From assembly GCA_951812585.1 (NCBI GenBank), contig OX638318.1, positions 152,819 to 216,818 of the forward strand: 64,000 nucleotides of DNA, read 5' to 3'. Shown piece by piece: positions 36,063-44,586 of the stretch (its first letter is position 1; every line of letters starts with the position of its first letter). This DNA is from Rhodothermales bacterium. GTDB taxonomy: Bacteria > Bacteroidota > Rhodothermia > Rhodothermales > Bin80. Below the pieces are notes generated by a model. That model did not search any database. It was not told the origin of the DNA and saw only the letters and a program-made list of their open reading frames with translations. The position numbers were made by a program, and so were the translations under genes.

Positions 36063-36112
36063 CGGACAACCCCGCATCGGCACAGCGCGATGCGATGGCG
36101 CGATGCACCAGG

Positions 36113-36955
36113 CTACGACAGGGCGGAATCCAAGAGGCTCAAGGCACCGGTAACGACATAGATGTCGTAGATAGCATGCGTCCAGGCGGCGACCGCAAAG
36201 CCGCGCACAAGGTAAATGGCGTTGAGCACTAATCCGAACAGGGCGCGAAATGTGAAGCTGCCAAGTGTGAATTCGTCGCCGAGTGATCCCGTGTAGTGCA
36301 TCCAGCTGAACAGCAGCGCGCCCACGACTGCAGCAATGAGGTAAGCACCCCGGCGGGGCATAAAGAGCTTGAGCACAAGGAACAGCCCGCCCGTCAGGAG
36401 CACGCGAAAGAGCAGCTCTTCGTAGATGCCCGCGCCGAGCGATAGGACAATCTGTTGAAACAACCCTACTTCCGCTTCCTGTAGTCCGATGGTGCCCATC
36501 TGCACCACGCCATAGGTGACAAACGAGACGAGGTAGGCGACCACGACCGCATAGGCGGCACTTTCAAGGATCACACCAGCACCGTAGCTGGCCTTCAGCC
36601 CGATGTTTTGCTTGCGCTCCCACAAGAACACGCCGACCCCGACCAAAATGATCACGACCAGCATGCCGATCTCTGCCGTAATGCCGATTTCCAAAAGCTT
36701 GGTTTGGACCCACTGGCCGACGGGGGCGTCCATCGGTATGTTTTTGATCCAGACCTCGGAGCTGATCCGCACCCCGCCGCCTGCACCCCTGTTGATCCAC
36801 CGCACCAGCACCTCGTACGCCACAATGAGCGGCAGCGCCATCCAGAATCCGTACGTGGCCGACCGCGTGAAACGGTGGTAGCCCGCCTTGGGTGCTTCAC
36901 CCGGCGACGAGGCGGGCCCCTCAATCGATGGTATCGTGAATTCGCTATGCATCAT
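36113..36955 (-). CDS. CPBP-family intramembrane glutamic protease
   Basis: A 280-residue protein with about eight membrane helices. The active-site signature GIYEELLFRVLL places Glu179-Glu180 and Arg184, with a later conserved His in LLFSWMHYTGS and in WTHAIYDIYV. This is the ABI/CPBP (Rce1-like) arrangement. Roles of bacterial members include prenyl-protein-type proteolysis, bacteriocin immunity and membrane-protein processing; none can be chosen here. The start overlaps the end of the TPR gene by 11 bases. Confidence 0.87.
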   Translation of the reverse strand: MMHSEFTIPSIEGPASSPGEAPKAGYHRFTRSATYGFWMALPLIVAYEVLVRWINRGAGGGVRISSEVWIKNIPMDAPVGQWVQTKLLEIGITAEIGMLVVIILVGVGVFLWERKQNIGLKASYGAGVILESAAYAVVVAYLVSFVTYGVVQMGTIGLQEAEVGLFQQIVLSLGAGIYEELLFRVLLTGGLFLVLKLFMPRRGAYLIAAVVGALLFSWMHYTGSLGDEFTLGSFTFRALFGLVLNAIYLVRGFAVAAWTHAIYDIYVVTGALSLLDSALS

Positions 36956-37265
36956 CCAACGCCATCAGCACCTGCTTCAGCTCGGCAAGGTCCTTGTGTG
37001 CCCGCAGGCGCGAACAGACCGCGATCCCGCTGCGCAGCACTGCTCTTGCCTCTTTCCGCAGGCCCTGGGACAAGTAGAGCTTGCCTAAATGGTAATACGT
37101 ACCAGTATAGGAAGGTTGCGCCTTGACGAGCGTTTCGTAGTAGCTGATCGCCGCGTTCGTGTTACCTCGCTTCGCGTGCTCGTGCGCCAGCGCAAAGCAG
37201 GTGAATGCATCCTCCGGGTCCTCCGCGTGGTACGCCTGAAGCAAGGAAAGCCGGTCCGCAGCCAT
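36945..37265 (-). CDS. Small TPR protein
   Basis: A 106-residue protein from the ATG at 37265. It consists of about two to three TPR motifs: DAFTCFALAHEHAKRGNTNA, AISYYETLVKAQPSYTGTYY and HLGKLYLSQGLRKEARAVL. There is no signal peptide, so it is likely cytosolic, mediating protein contacts. Overlap with the CPBP gene and the 54-base distance to the TPM gene suggest shared transcription. Confidence 0.78.
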   Translation of the reverse strand: MAADRLSLLQAYHAEDPEDAFTCFALAHEHAKRGNTNAAISYYETLVKAQPSYTGTYYHLGKLYLSQGLRKEARAVLRSGIAVCSRLRAHKDLAELKQVLMALDDA

Positions 37266-37319
37266 AGGCACCTGTTCAACGTGTCTGGCACGCCCACTCC
37301 GTACGTACCCGCCGGGAGA

Positions 37320-38105
37320 CTACCAGCCGCCCGCCGCGCCGCCTCCGCCGAAGCCGCCGCCACCAAAGCCGCCACCGCCAAAGCCCCCGCCGCCAAAGCC
37401 GCCGCCGCCAAAGCCGCCGCCACCAAGCGAGCTGCGGCCCGATGCACTGCCCAGCAAGTACATCAGCGGAATGATGGCGTCGCTGCCATCACGGTGCCGA
37501 CGACCGCCACCCTTTCGAGGTCGGCGAATGATCCTGAACAGCACAAAGGCCATAAGCACAATCCAGAAGCAGACGTCCCCTGAGGGGACCGGGACGCGCG
37601 ACGAACGCACCGGCACGTCTGCCACATACTCGCCGGCAGCGCGCAGCATAATGGCGTCCAACGCCAAGGATAACCCCTCATAAAACTGCCCGCGCTGAAA
37701 CTTGGGCGTGATGACTTCTCGGATGATGCGGCTGACGACAACGTCCGGAAGCACGCCCTCCAAGCCGTATCCCACCGCAATAAAGACCTGACGCTCCTCG
37801 CGGGCCACAAGGATCACTACGCCGTTGTCCTGGTCGGCTTGGCCGACGCCCCACTCTTGGCCGAGCTCGGTCGCATAGGTGGCAATGTCGACGCCCCCAA
37901 GGTTCGACTTCGTCACGATCGCAACCTGCGTGGAGGTAGTGTCCACATAGCCGCTCAGCCTGCGAGCCAACAACTGCTCTTCGACATCGGACAGAAAGCC
38001 CCCGTCATCGGTCACCCACCGGGCAGCCCCCGCACGCTGCTGCGCCTCGGCCGTCGCCCCGGCCATCAGAAGCGCCGCCACGCAAAGGACCAGCCGCTTC
38101 CTCAC
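37320..38105 (-). CDS. TPM-domain protein with glycine-rich tail
   Basis: A 261-residue secreted protein (signal peptide MRKRLVLCVAALLMAGATAE). It has a TPM/YgcG domain: DDGGFLSDVEEQLLARRLSG, TSTQVAIVTKSNLGGVDIAT, GVGQADQDNGVVILVAREER and GYGLEGVLPDVVVSRIIREV. One membrane helix (VCFWIVLMAFVLFRII) and a tail of six GGGGF-type repeats ending GGAAGGW follow. TPM proteins pair with LemA proteins in many genomes; here lemA overlaps by four bases. A role in membrane or photosystem-type quality control is known only for plant relatives. Confidence 0.88.
   Translation of the reverse strand: MRKRLVLCVAALLMAGATAEAQQRAGAARWVTDDGGFLSDVEEQLLARRLSGYVDTTSTQVAIVTKSNLGGVDIATYATELGQEWGVGQADQDNGVVILVAREERQVFIAVGYGLEGVLPDVVVSRIIREVITPKFQRGQFYEGLSLALDAIMLRAAGEYVADVPVRSSRVPVPSGDVCFWIVLMAFVLFRIIRRPRKGGGRRHRDGSDAIIPLMYLLGSASGRSSLGGGGFGGGGFGGGGFGGGGFGGGGFGGGGAAGGW
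37329..37427 (-). repeat. 15-base repeats encoding GGGGF units
   Basis: Tandem 15-base units such as GGCGGCGGGGGCTTT on the coding strand, about six copies with few changes. They are prone to slippage, so the tail length may vary between strains. Confidence 0.75.
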
Positions 38106-38704
38106 GAAGGGAAGTTCACCTCGGGTGCCGCATCGGCACCCTTCTCCGCCTCAAAGGCTGCCCGCGGCGCATGTCCAAACATTCCAGCAAAAAGTGCGGC
38201 CGGCATGCGACGGATCGCGGTGTTGTATTGCCGCACGGCAGCGTTGTAGCGCGTGCGCGCCGTATTGATGCGATTCTCGGTACCCTCCAGTTGGGCCTGC
38301 AAATCCCTGAACGCTTCCGTTGCGCGCAGCTGCGGGTAATTCTCGCTAACGACGAGCAGGCGTCCAAGCGCACCTCCGAGCTGTGACTGCGCCGCCTGAA
38401 ACTCCATAAGCCGCTCCGCATCCTGCAGATCGTCCGCCTGCAGCGTTACGCCTGTAGCGCGTGCACGCGCCGCCGTGACCTGTGACAACGTTTCCTGTTC
38501 AAAATCGCCCGCCGCCTGCACGGTGCTGACAAGGTTGGGAATAAGGTCCGAACGGCGCTGGTAGGCCGTTTCCACATTGCCCCAGGCCTCATTAACAGCC
38601 TCTTCCTCACCCACCAGGCTGTTGTACGTGCCGCAGCCCATGCAGCCGCCAAAGAGCAGCAATACCAAAACGATCAGAAGCCCAATGCCCCGTGTGCTAC
38701 GCAT
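38102..38704 (-). CDS. lemA: LemA-family protein
   Basis: A 200-residue protein. The N-terminal membrane segment GIGLLIVLVLLLFGGCMGC may double as a lipoprotein signal. The LemA core follows: YNSLVGEEEAVNEAWGNVET, YQRRSDLIPNLVSTVQAAG, FEQETLSQVTAARARA, SENYPQLRATEAFRDLQAQL and EGTENRINTARTRYNAAVR. The protein is a membrane-anchored four-helix-bundle type, of unsettled function. It overlaps the TPM gene (ATGA), the usual LemA-TPM pairing. Confidence 0.92.
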   Translation of the reverse strand: MRSTRGIGLLIVLVLLLFGGCMGCGTYNSLVGEEEAVNEAWGNVETAYQRRSDLIPNLVSTVQAAGDFEQETLSQVTAARARATGVTLQADDLQDAERLMEFQAAQSQLGGALGRLLVVSENYPQLRATEAFRDLQAQLEGTENRINTARTRYNAAVRQYNTAIRRMPAALFAGMFGHAPRAAFEAEKGADAAPEVNFPS

Positions 38705-38841
38705 GCAGTCTCATTGTTTATTGATGCTTCAGCATACGATTGCAGCCGCGCCTGGTTTCCTTCGCGCACAGGGCGCTCCCTCATCCTGGCACCAAGCGCA
38801 CAGGAGCAGCCGGAAGGTCGACGATGACTAAACGCTGCTCG

Positions 38842-39399
38842 TTAGTGATGCTGCAACGTGGGCCGTGCGCTGAATCCGAACACGCGCACAAAGAACCGTG
38901 CCAAACTGCTCTTCAGTGCCGCATTGTACGTGCGGACCGCCTCGTTGTATTGCGTCAGCACGATGCCCATCCGATAGTTGTTGCTCTGCAACTGCATATC
39001 CCACATGGTCCCGTCGGTAAGAAAGCGTGCCAGGCTGCTGCCCTCACGACCAAAGGCCAGGGTGTTCAGCCTACGGCCCAGTTGGATTTGCGCCGCCTCA
39101 TACACCGCAAACCGCGCGACGTCGCCCAGGGCGTCTGCCTCCAGAGTATGCGCCAAAGCGTTCTCGTGCGACGCGCGAAGCGTCCGAACCGCCGCCTCGC
39201 TGGCACCCTCCGAGTCTTGCAAATCACGGATCAGGTTTTCAGCTAATTCCTGGCGCAGCTCATGCACCGCCACAACATCGGCCCAAGCCGCGTCTACTAC
39301 AGCCATGGCACCGGAAAGCGTACTGTGGGTGTACCAGCCCAAACCGGCATACAGCGCTACAACAAGCCCGATAGCAATAAATCCAACGTGCTTATGCAT
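38842..39399 (-). CDS. Divergent second LemA-like protein
   Basis: A 185-residue protein from the ATG at 39399. Membrane anchor FIAIGLVVALYAGLGWYTH, then a helical domain that follows the LemA plan but is diverged: VVDAAWADVVAVHELRQELA, ENLIRDLQDSEGASEAAVRT and a final YNEAVRTYNAALKSSLARFF, which matches the YNxAVxxYNxxI segment of LemA. It overlaps the ruvX 3-prime end by eight bases. It is probably a paralogue adapted to another partner. A 137-base gap separates it from the first lemA. Confidence 0.72.
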   Translation of the reverse strand: MHKHVGFIAIGLVVALYAGLGWYTHSTLSGAMAVVDAAWADVVAVHELRQELAENLIRDLQDSEGASEAAVRTLRASHENALAHTLEADALGDVARFAVYEAAQIQLGRRLNTLAFGREGSSLARFLTDGTMWDMQLQSNNYRMGIVLTQYNEAVRTYNAALKSSLARFFVRVFGFSARPTLQHH

Positions 39400-39859
39400 G
39401 TTCAGGGAGAGATGGTGCGCGTTTCCCATCCATTGCCTCGGCGCGGTCCAGATACTCCTGCAAGATAATCCCGGCCGCCGCCATATCCACGCGCGCCTTG
39501 GTGAACGAGCACTGCTGCACCCGCAACTGGTCCTTGGCCTCTTCCGAAGTGTAGCGCTCGTCCCACCGCACAAACTGCACACCCGGCAACACTTTCTTGA
39601 GCCGGTTGATGTACGCCTGCACACGCGCCGTGGCGGATCCCTCCAGACCCGCCTCCGTGAGCGGCCACCCGATGACGATGGTGTCAAGCCCTTCGGCTGC
39701 ATTGAGCGACTGCAGGCGCACGACGGCTTCATCCTGACTGAACGTCCCGTAGGGCTGCGCAAAAAGGCGCAGCGGATCCGCCAGCGCCAGCCCTACGCGG
39801 CGCGTGCCAAAATCGACAGCAACAATGCGCGACGGCCCCTGGAGTGCGCTCTGCTGCAT
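39392..39859 (-). CDS. ruvX: Holliday junction resolvase-like RuvX/YqgF
   Basis: A 155-residue protein from the ATG at 39859. RNase H-like fold: IVAVDFGTRRVGLALADPL (Asp16), DTIVIGWPLTEAGLEGSATA, VRWDERYTSEEAKDQLR and VDMAAAGIILQEYLDRA (catalytic Asp). It is known as YqgF/RuvX, required for pre-16S rRNA 5-prime maturation in E. coli and proposed as a resolvase. It lies one base downstream of the HU-like gene. Confidence 0.9.
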   Translation of the reverse strand: MQQSALQGPSRIVAVDFGTRRVGLALADPLRLFAQPYGTFSQDEAVVRLQSLNAAEGLDTIVIGWPLTEAGLEGSATARVQAYINRLKKVLPGVQFVRWDERYTSEEAKDQLRVQQCSFTKARVDMAAAGIILQEYLDRAEAMDGKRAPSLPEHA

Positions 39860-39860
39860 G

Positions 39861-40205
39861 CTACGGGGCCGACTCTTCACGCGCCAACGTGTCAAGCGGC
39901 TGATTGAGCACGGCCTTAATGCGCTTGGATGGCTTGAAAAAGACCTTGCGGCGCGCAGGAAGCGTAAAGGCCTCCCCCGTACGCAAATTGCGCACCGATG
40001 GCCGCGGCGGGGTCCTGCGCACCTTGAACACGCCCAGATTGCGCAGCTCAATCGCCTTTTCTGGACCTTCTTCCATGAACATGTCCCCTAGGCAGTTCAG
40101 GGTGGCGTCCATGACCGCTTTACAACGCGCCATCGGTAAACCCGTGTGCGCCGCAACGCGCCGCAGCAGGTCCTTTCGCGTCAGCTTTACGAATTCGTGC
40201 GTCAT
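39861..40205 (-). CDS. HU/IHF-family DNA-binding protein
   Basis: A 114-residue protein. The HU/IHF fold is clear: TRKDLLRRVAAHTGLPMARC, an ELRNLGVFKVRRTPPRPSVR beta-arm, and RRKVFFKPSKRIKAVL at the end. The arm carries the conserved Pro near RxPRxxRNLRTG, the residue that intercalates in DNA. It lies immediately upstream of ruvX. It likely bends DNA as a nucleoid protein; whether it acts as HU or IHF cannot be told. Two 11-base direct repeats sit just upstream of the start. Confidence 0.9.
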   Translation of the reverse strand: MTHEFVKLTRKDLLRRVAAHTGLPMARCKAVMDATLNCLGDMFMEEGPEKAIELRNLGVFKVRRTPPRPSVRNLRTGEAFTLPARRKVFFKPSKRIKAVLNQPLDTLAREESAP

Positions 40206-40217
40206 ATTCCCTGTTTA

Positions 40218-40243
40218 GAATGTATTGATTTGGAATGTATTGA
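40218..40243 (-). promoter_or_regulatory. Direct repeats upstream of the HU-like gene
   Basis: GAATGTATTGA occurs at 40218-40228 and 40233-40243, fifteen bases apart, ending 13 bases from the start codon. On the coding strand they read TCAATACATTC. They are AT-rich against the surroundings and could be an operator or part of the promoter. They are seen directly; the function is inferred. Confidence 0.35.
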
Positions 40244-40392
40244 CCCCAGAAAGATAGGCAATTGCGCGGAAGTGTCCTATCCGCTCGCCTGGTTGCACTG
40301 GCCTGTAAAGCTCCACTGCCTCCCAACATGTGCCCGTTCATAAGCGATCTGAAACGCCTGTACGTTCTTCCTTCAAGACTCAGACGCCGCGT

Positions 40393-42624
40393 CTACTGCT
40401 CGAACCGATATACGCCGTGAATGCCATCCACTCGTTTCAGGCGCGTGATCAGACGTGTGAGATGCTTCAGATCGCTCACATCCAGCACGATCGTGCCCTC
40501 AAAAACGCCATCCTCGGTGTCCACCGTGATAGATCGAATGTTCGTCTTGAGATTGCGTGAAATCACCGTGGTCAGATCATGCACGATGCCCACCCGATCC
40601 TCCCCCACCACCCTGAGTCCCACGATGTAGCGTACATCCTTCTGCCGGCTCCAGTCGCACGGCTGTATGCGCTCGCCATGATTGCCCAGGAGGTAAGGCG
40701 CATTGCGGCACACGGTGCGATGAATTTTCAGCATGCCGGCCTTGCTCGTATAACCAAAGACCGGATCGCCCGGAATTGGATTGCAGCAAGATGCATACAC
40801 CACGGCCACGCCCGCAATTTTCTCTCCATTGATGACGAGCGTGTCCTGCCCTGACGTCTGGGCATGCACGCGAAAGGCGTCATACTGCTCTTGAACCTGG
40901 GGAGGCTCTTCTTCCTCGGATTCGCGGGTCAGACCCGTTCGCGCCAGGTGAACCAGATCCTTCACATCAAACAGCCCCGTGGCAATCTCATAAAACATCT
41001 GGCCTGCATTGGCATACTTGAAGCGGGCTGCATACCGCGCCAGCACGGCGTCAGAAATGGTGATCTTGGCGCGAGCGGCCCTCTTCTCCCAGATCTCCCG
41101 GCCATGCCGGGTCGTTTGCCGACGCTCTTCATTGATCCAATACCGGATGCGGCTGCGCGCCTTGTGCGTAACCACAAACTTCATCCAGTCCGGGTTGGGC
41201 GTCTTCTTCTTGGAGGTGATAATCTCCACCTGATCCCCGCTGTGCAGCCGATGAGACAATGGCACCATCTTGCCATTGACCTTCGCCCCAATGCACTGAT
41301 ACCCCACATCCGTGTGTATCTGAAACGCGAAGTCTACCGGCGTCGCCCCGCGCGGTAGCGTCTTGAGGTCACCCCGCGGCGTAAAGACATAAATCTCGTC
41401 CGTGTACAGGTTCAGACTGAAATCCTTGACAAAATCCGTGGCCGCTTCCTGGCGCGGGTTCTCCATAAGGTCCCGGACCCAATTCAAGAACTGATCCATG
41501 CTCGCGTCCGCCTTCCGGACTCCCTCCTTGTACTTCCAATGCGCCGCCACGCCGCGCTCGGCTATCTCGTGCATCTCCTGCGTCCGTATCTGCACCTCTA
41601 TGCGGCGGCCATCCGCGCCCAGCACCGTGGTGTGCAAGCTCTGATAGCCATTGGACTTCGGCACCGAGATGAAATCCCTGAAACGCTCCGGCAACGGCTT
41701 GTACAAATCCGTAATGATCGAATAGACCCGCCAACAGTCCTCCTTGCCCAGACGCCCTTCGCGCTTGAGCACAATGCGGATCGCGAAGATGTCGTAGATC
41801 TCGGTCAACGGCTTGTTCTGGGCATTCATCTTTAGAAAGATCGAATGGACATTCTTGGATCGACCGTAAATGTCGAACGCAAAGCCCATCTCCTCCAGAC
41901 GCTCTTTGAGCGGCTCTATGAATGACCGGATATAGACATCGCGTTCCGTGCGGCTCGCCTTAAGTCCGCGAACGATGGCGTTGTAGGCGTCATTCTGCAG
42001 GACGCGCAGCGAGAGATCTTCCAGCTCGTTCTTGATGGCCTGCAATCCAAAACGGTGGGCGAGCGGAGCAAACAGCGATTGGGTTTCGGTGGCCACCCGC
42101 AACTGCTTGGCTCGCGGCAAGGAATCGATCGTGCGCATGTTGTGCAACCGATCCGCAAACTTGACCAGCATCACCCTGATATCCTGGGCCATAGACAGGA
42201 TGAGCTTGCGGACATTCTCAGCCTGTCCCAACGTACGGTTGGAATAGACCCCGCGAATCTTGGTGAGACCGTCAATCAACATGGCCACCTCTTCGCCGAA
42301 CTCCTCGCGCACCAAGCCCAGCGACAGCTCGGTGTCTTCCACCACATCATGCAAGAGCGCCGCGGCCACGCTGATGTCATCGATGCGGATGTCCTCCGCC
42401 ACGATTTGCGCCACCGCCAGCGGATGTGTGACATAGAGCTCGCCCGAGGCGCGCCGATCGTTGCGGTGAGCCCAGAAGCTGAGCGCAAACGCGCGGCGGA
42501 TCATCTCCTCGTCCACCGATGGCAGGTGCACCTGACACGTCCCTACCAGACGCCGCAGGCTGCGCTCAAAGGCGGTACTGACCTGGGCCCGCGACTCCTT
42601 CAGTATGGCCGAGGTCTCCAGCAT
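40393..42624 (-). CDS. rel: Bifunctional (p)ppGpp synthetase/hydrolase
   Basis: A 743-residue Rel/SpoT protein with all domains. HD hydrolase: THPLAVAQIVAEDI, LLHDVVEDTELS (His92-Asp93) and KFADRLHNMRT, so the hydrolase looks active. Synthetase (about 240-390): YGRSKNVHSIFLKM, YDIFAIRIVL and SVPKSNGYQSLHTTVLG. TGS (about 415-480): IYVFTPRGDLKTLPRGATPV. A RIS/zinc-finger-like region with YASCCNPIPGDPVFGY, and a C-terminal ACT domain (about 670-743). It makes and degrades (p)ppGpp in response to starved ribosomes. A 16-base inverted repeat lies 24 bases upstream of the start. Confidence 0.95.
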   Translation of the reverse strand: MLETSAILKESRAQVSTAFERSLRRLVGTCQVHLPSVDEEMIRRAFALSFWAHRNDRRASGELYVTHPLAVAQIVAEDIRIDDISVAAALLHDVVEDTELSLGLVREEFGEEVAMLIDGLTKIRGVYSNRTLGQAENVRKLILSMAQDIRVMLVKFADRLHNMRTIDSLPRAKQLRVATETQSLFAPLAHRFGLQAIKNELEDLSLRVLQNDAYNAIVRGLKASRTERDVYIRSFIEPLKERLEEMGFAFDIYGRSKNVHSIFLKMNAQNKPLTEIYDIFAIRIVLKREGRLGKEDCWRVYSIITDLYKPLPERFRDFISVPKSNGYQSLHTTVLGADGRRIEVQIRTQEMHEIAERGVAAHWKYKEGVRKADASMDQFLNWVRDLMENPRQEAATDFVKDFSLNLYTDEIYVFTPRGDLKTLPRGATPVDFAFQIHTDVGYQCIGAKVNGKMVPLSHRLHSGDQVEIITSKKKTPNPDWMKFVVTHKARSRIRYWINEERRQTTRHGREIWEKRAARAKITISDAVLARYAARFKYANAGQMFYEIATGLFDVKDLVHLARTGLTRESEEEEPPQVQEQYDAFRVHAQTSGQDTLVINGEKIAGVAVVYASCCNPIPGDPVFGYTSKAGMLKIHRTVCRNAPYLLGNHGERIQPCDWSRQKDVRYIVGLRVVGEDRVGIVHDLTTVISRNLKTNIRSITVDTEDGVFEGTIVLDVSDLKHLTRLITRLKRVDGIHGVYRFEQ

Positions 42625-42647
42625 ACTTCAAGTTAATGCTTATGCCG

Positions 42648-42663
42648 CATTGCCGGGGCAATG
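42648..42663. promoter_or_regulatory. Inverted repeat upstream of rel
   Basis: CATTGCC-GG-GGCAATG, a perfect 7-base inverted repeat with a 2-base spacer, lies 24 bases upstream of the rel start codon. The size and symmetry suit a dimeric repressor or activator site. No regulator can be named. Confidence 0.4.
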
Positions 42664-43101
42664 AATGTCGAAGCCGTGCCGGATCCCGCCGGCCCAGGTC
42701 AGCACGCTGCTCGGGCCGCCTGGCCGGCTAGGTGCGGCATCACCCGCCTATGGCGCTGCCTACGTTTCTAGGTGCACCTACACCGACGCTCGTGCCGCAG
42801 ATCCATGGATCTGGCACTAACGGTGGATCCGAGAGCGTCCTGGACTACACTTTCTACGGAGAGGCTCTGCAAAACTATCCAAAGCAGCGGTGTAGCGGTG
42901 ATCCAAGCGACATGAAGTGGTGCAATGGCCCCTGACTACGTGGGTGATCGACACGTTTTCGCCGTCTCCCTCCGAAGACATAGGCAATCCGTCACCACTG
43001 TGGCCTCTCCGCAGGGAATGCAGTCACAATCCCTGCGCTGCGCACGGACGTACCCCATGGCATGGCTCCCGTTCGATTGACAGCCTGAAATACGCAACCG
43101 G
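42664..43101. other. Stretch without a gene between rplQ and rel
   Basis: About 440 bases. A 67-codon plus-strand frame (42732-42935) has no recognisable content. A hairpin at 43011-43038 is listed separately. The transcripts of rel and of the ribosomal cluster both run leftward, so this holds the cluster's 3-prime end and the promoter region of rel. Confidence 0.5.
43011..43038 (-). terminator. Candidate hairpin at the end of the ribosomal cluster
   Basis: A perfect 8-base stem CGCAGGGA / TCCCTGCG with a 12-base loop lies 64 bases after the rplQ stop codon in the direction of transcription. No T run follows, so termination may be factor-dependent or the hairpin may only protect the 3-prime end. 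Confidence 0.35.
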
Positions 43102-43581
43102 CTACGCCGAATCAGAAGCCGAATCAGAAGCCGAATCAGAATCGGGCGCAGCATTCGACGCGCGGCGACGGCGACCGCGGCGCGTACGGCGACGACGGGT
43201 CGTGGGGGCCTCGACCACGCTTTCATTGTAGTCCACCAGCTCCACCATGGCCATCTCAGCACCATCGCCGGAGCGCTGCCCGAGCCGCACGATCCGCGTA
43301 TAGCCGCCGGCCCGGGTGCCGATCATCTCGGCCACCTCGCCAAAAAGCTCCGTCACCGCCTCCTTGTCCCGCAAACGCCGGAACACCTGGCGTCGATTGT
43401 GCATGGTGTCGTCAAGGCCTCGCGTGATCAGCGGCTCTACGAAGCGGCGCACCGCCTTGGCCTTGGTGATCGTCGTCCGTATGCGCTTGTGTTTGATCAG
43501 CGCAGTGGACAACGCCGCAAGTGTCGCCTTGCGATGCGCGTGGGTACGGCCGAGCTTGTAGCCCTTCTTGCCGTGTCGCAT
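43102..43581 (-). CDS. rplQ: 50S ribosomal protein L17 with Ser/Asp tail
   Basis: A 159-residue protein. The L17 core is standard: [55 protein letters not shown] and [20 protein letters not shown], lining the peptide exit region of the large subunit. Beyond the core is an added basic stretch ([14 protein letters not shown]) and a repeated ASDSASDSA tail encoded by 12-base repeats. Its start overlaps the rpoA stop by one base. It is the last gene of the cluster. Confidence 0.95.
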   Translation of the reverse strand: MRHGKKGYKLGRTHAHRKATLAALSTALIKHKRIRTTITKAKAVRRFVEPLITRGLDDTMHNRRQVFRRLRDKEAVTELFGEVAEMIGTRAGGYTRIVRLGQRSGDGAEMAMVELVDYNESVVEAPTTRRRRTRRGRRRRASNAAPDSDSASDSASDSA

Positions 43582-44564
43582 TATTCGGCAGTGTCTGGTT
43601 CGAGTGCACCAATGTCCATGCCAAACGCCAGACCGCGCTCCTCCAGCACGCGCTCAAGCTCCTGCAACGACTTCCGGCCGAAGTTGCGAAACTTCAGCAT
43701 CGCAGAATGATCTCGCTTGACAAGGTCACCGATCGTCCGGATGTTCGCGGCCTTCAGGCAGTTCTTCGCCCGCACGGAAAGTTCCAAATCGTCTACCGAC
43801 TGCTGCAGGAGATCCCGCGTGCGGGCAAGCTCCCGCGTGGCGGCCGAGTCCAAAACCTTCGTCTCGGATTCGACCTGCATGTCTGTGAAGATATTGATGT
43901 GCGTGTTCAGGATCTCCGCCGCCTGAGCCAGGGCCTCCTCCGGCGCAAGACTGCCATCAGTCTCCACCTCCAACTCGAGCCGCTCGTAATCCACCCGCTG
44001 CTTGACGCGCGTGGGCTTGACAGTATAACTCACCCGCTTGATCGGCGTGAATACCGCATCAATCGCAATGATGCCGATTGGGTCGTCTGCCCGCCTGTTC
44101 TCGTGCGACGGCACGTACCCGCGCCCCGATTCCACGCGCAGCTCGATGCCGAAGGCGACATCTGCTCCGAGCGTAGCAATGTAGTGGTCAGGATTGAGCA
44201 CTGCGTACTCGCTCGAAGCGGCGCTAAAATCCCCCGCCCTCCAAACACCTGGACCCTTCACGCGATGATAGAGGGCACCCCCGGCAAATTCGGATGCCTT
44301 GAAACGCACACCCTTGAGATTCAGAATGATGTCCGACACATCCTCGGTGACACCGGGAATCACTGAAAACTCATGCTGCACGCCATCGATCCGAATGGCG
44401 GTGATCACTACGCCTTCAAGCGAAGACAACAACACCCTGCGCAGCGCATTGCCGATGGTGGCACCAAAACCGCGCTCCAGCGGCTGAAGCACAAATCGCG
44501 CAAAGGAACCCGTGCCGCGCTCAATCGCGACGATTTCAGGCATCTGTATGCCGTAGTTGCCCAT
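43581..44564 (-). CDS. rpoA: RNA polymerase alpha subunit
   Basis: A 327-residue protein. The N-terminal dimerisation domain has [20 protein letters not shown] and [20 protein letters not shown]; the C-terminal domain has [20 protein letters not shown] and [20 protein letters not shown], the DNA- and activator-binding helix-hairpin region. Length and motifs are normal. It sits between rpsD and rplQ as in most bacteria. Confidence 0.97.
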   Translation of the reverse strand: MGNYGIQMPEIVAIERGTGSFARFVLQPLERGFGATIGNALRRVLLSSLEGVVITAIRIDGVQHEFSVIPGVTEDVSDIILNLKGVRFKASEFAGGALYHRVKGPGVWRAGDFSAASSEYAVLNPDHYIATLGADVAFGIELRVESGRGYVPSHENRRADDPIGIIAIDAVFTPIKRVSYTVKPTRVKQRVDYERLELEVETDGSLAPEEALAQAAEILNTHINIFTDMQVESETKVLDSAATRELARTRDLLQQSVDDLELSVRAKNCLKAANIRTIGDLVKRDHSAMLKFRNFGRKSLQELERVLEERGLAFGMDIGALEPDTAE

Positions 44565-44586
44565 AGTATTCTATTGAGAGTTGGTG

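Noticed and set aside
38978-39907. A 309-codon plus-strand frame
   Set aside because: It is antisense to the second lemA-like gene and ruvX, both supported by family motifs.
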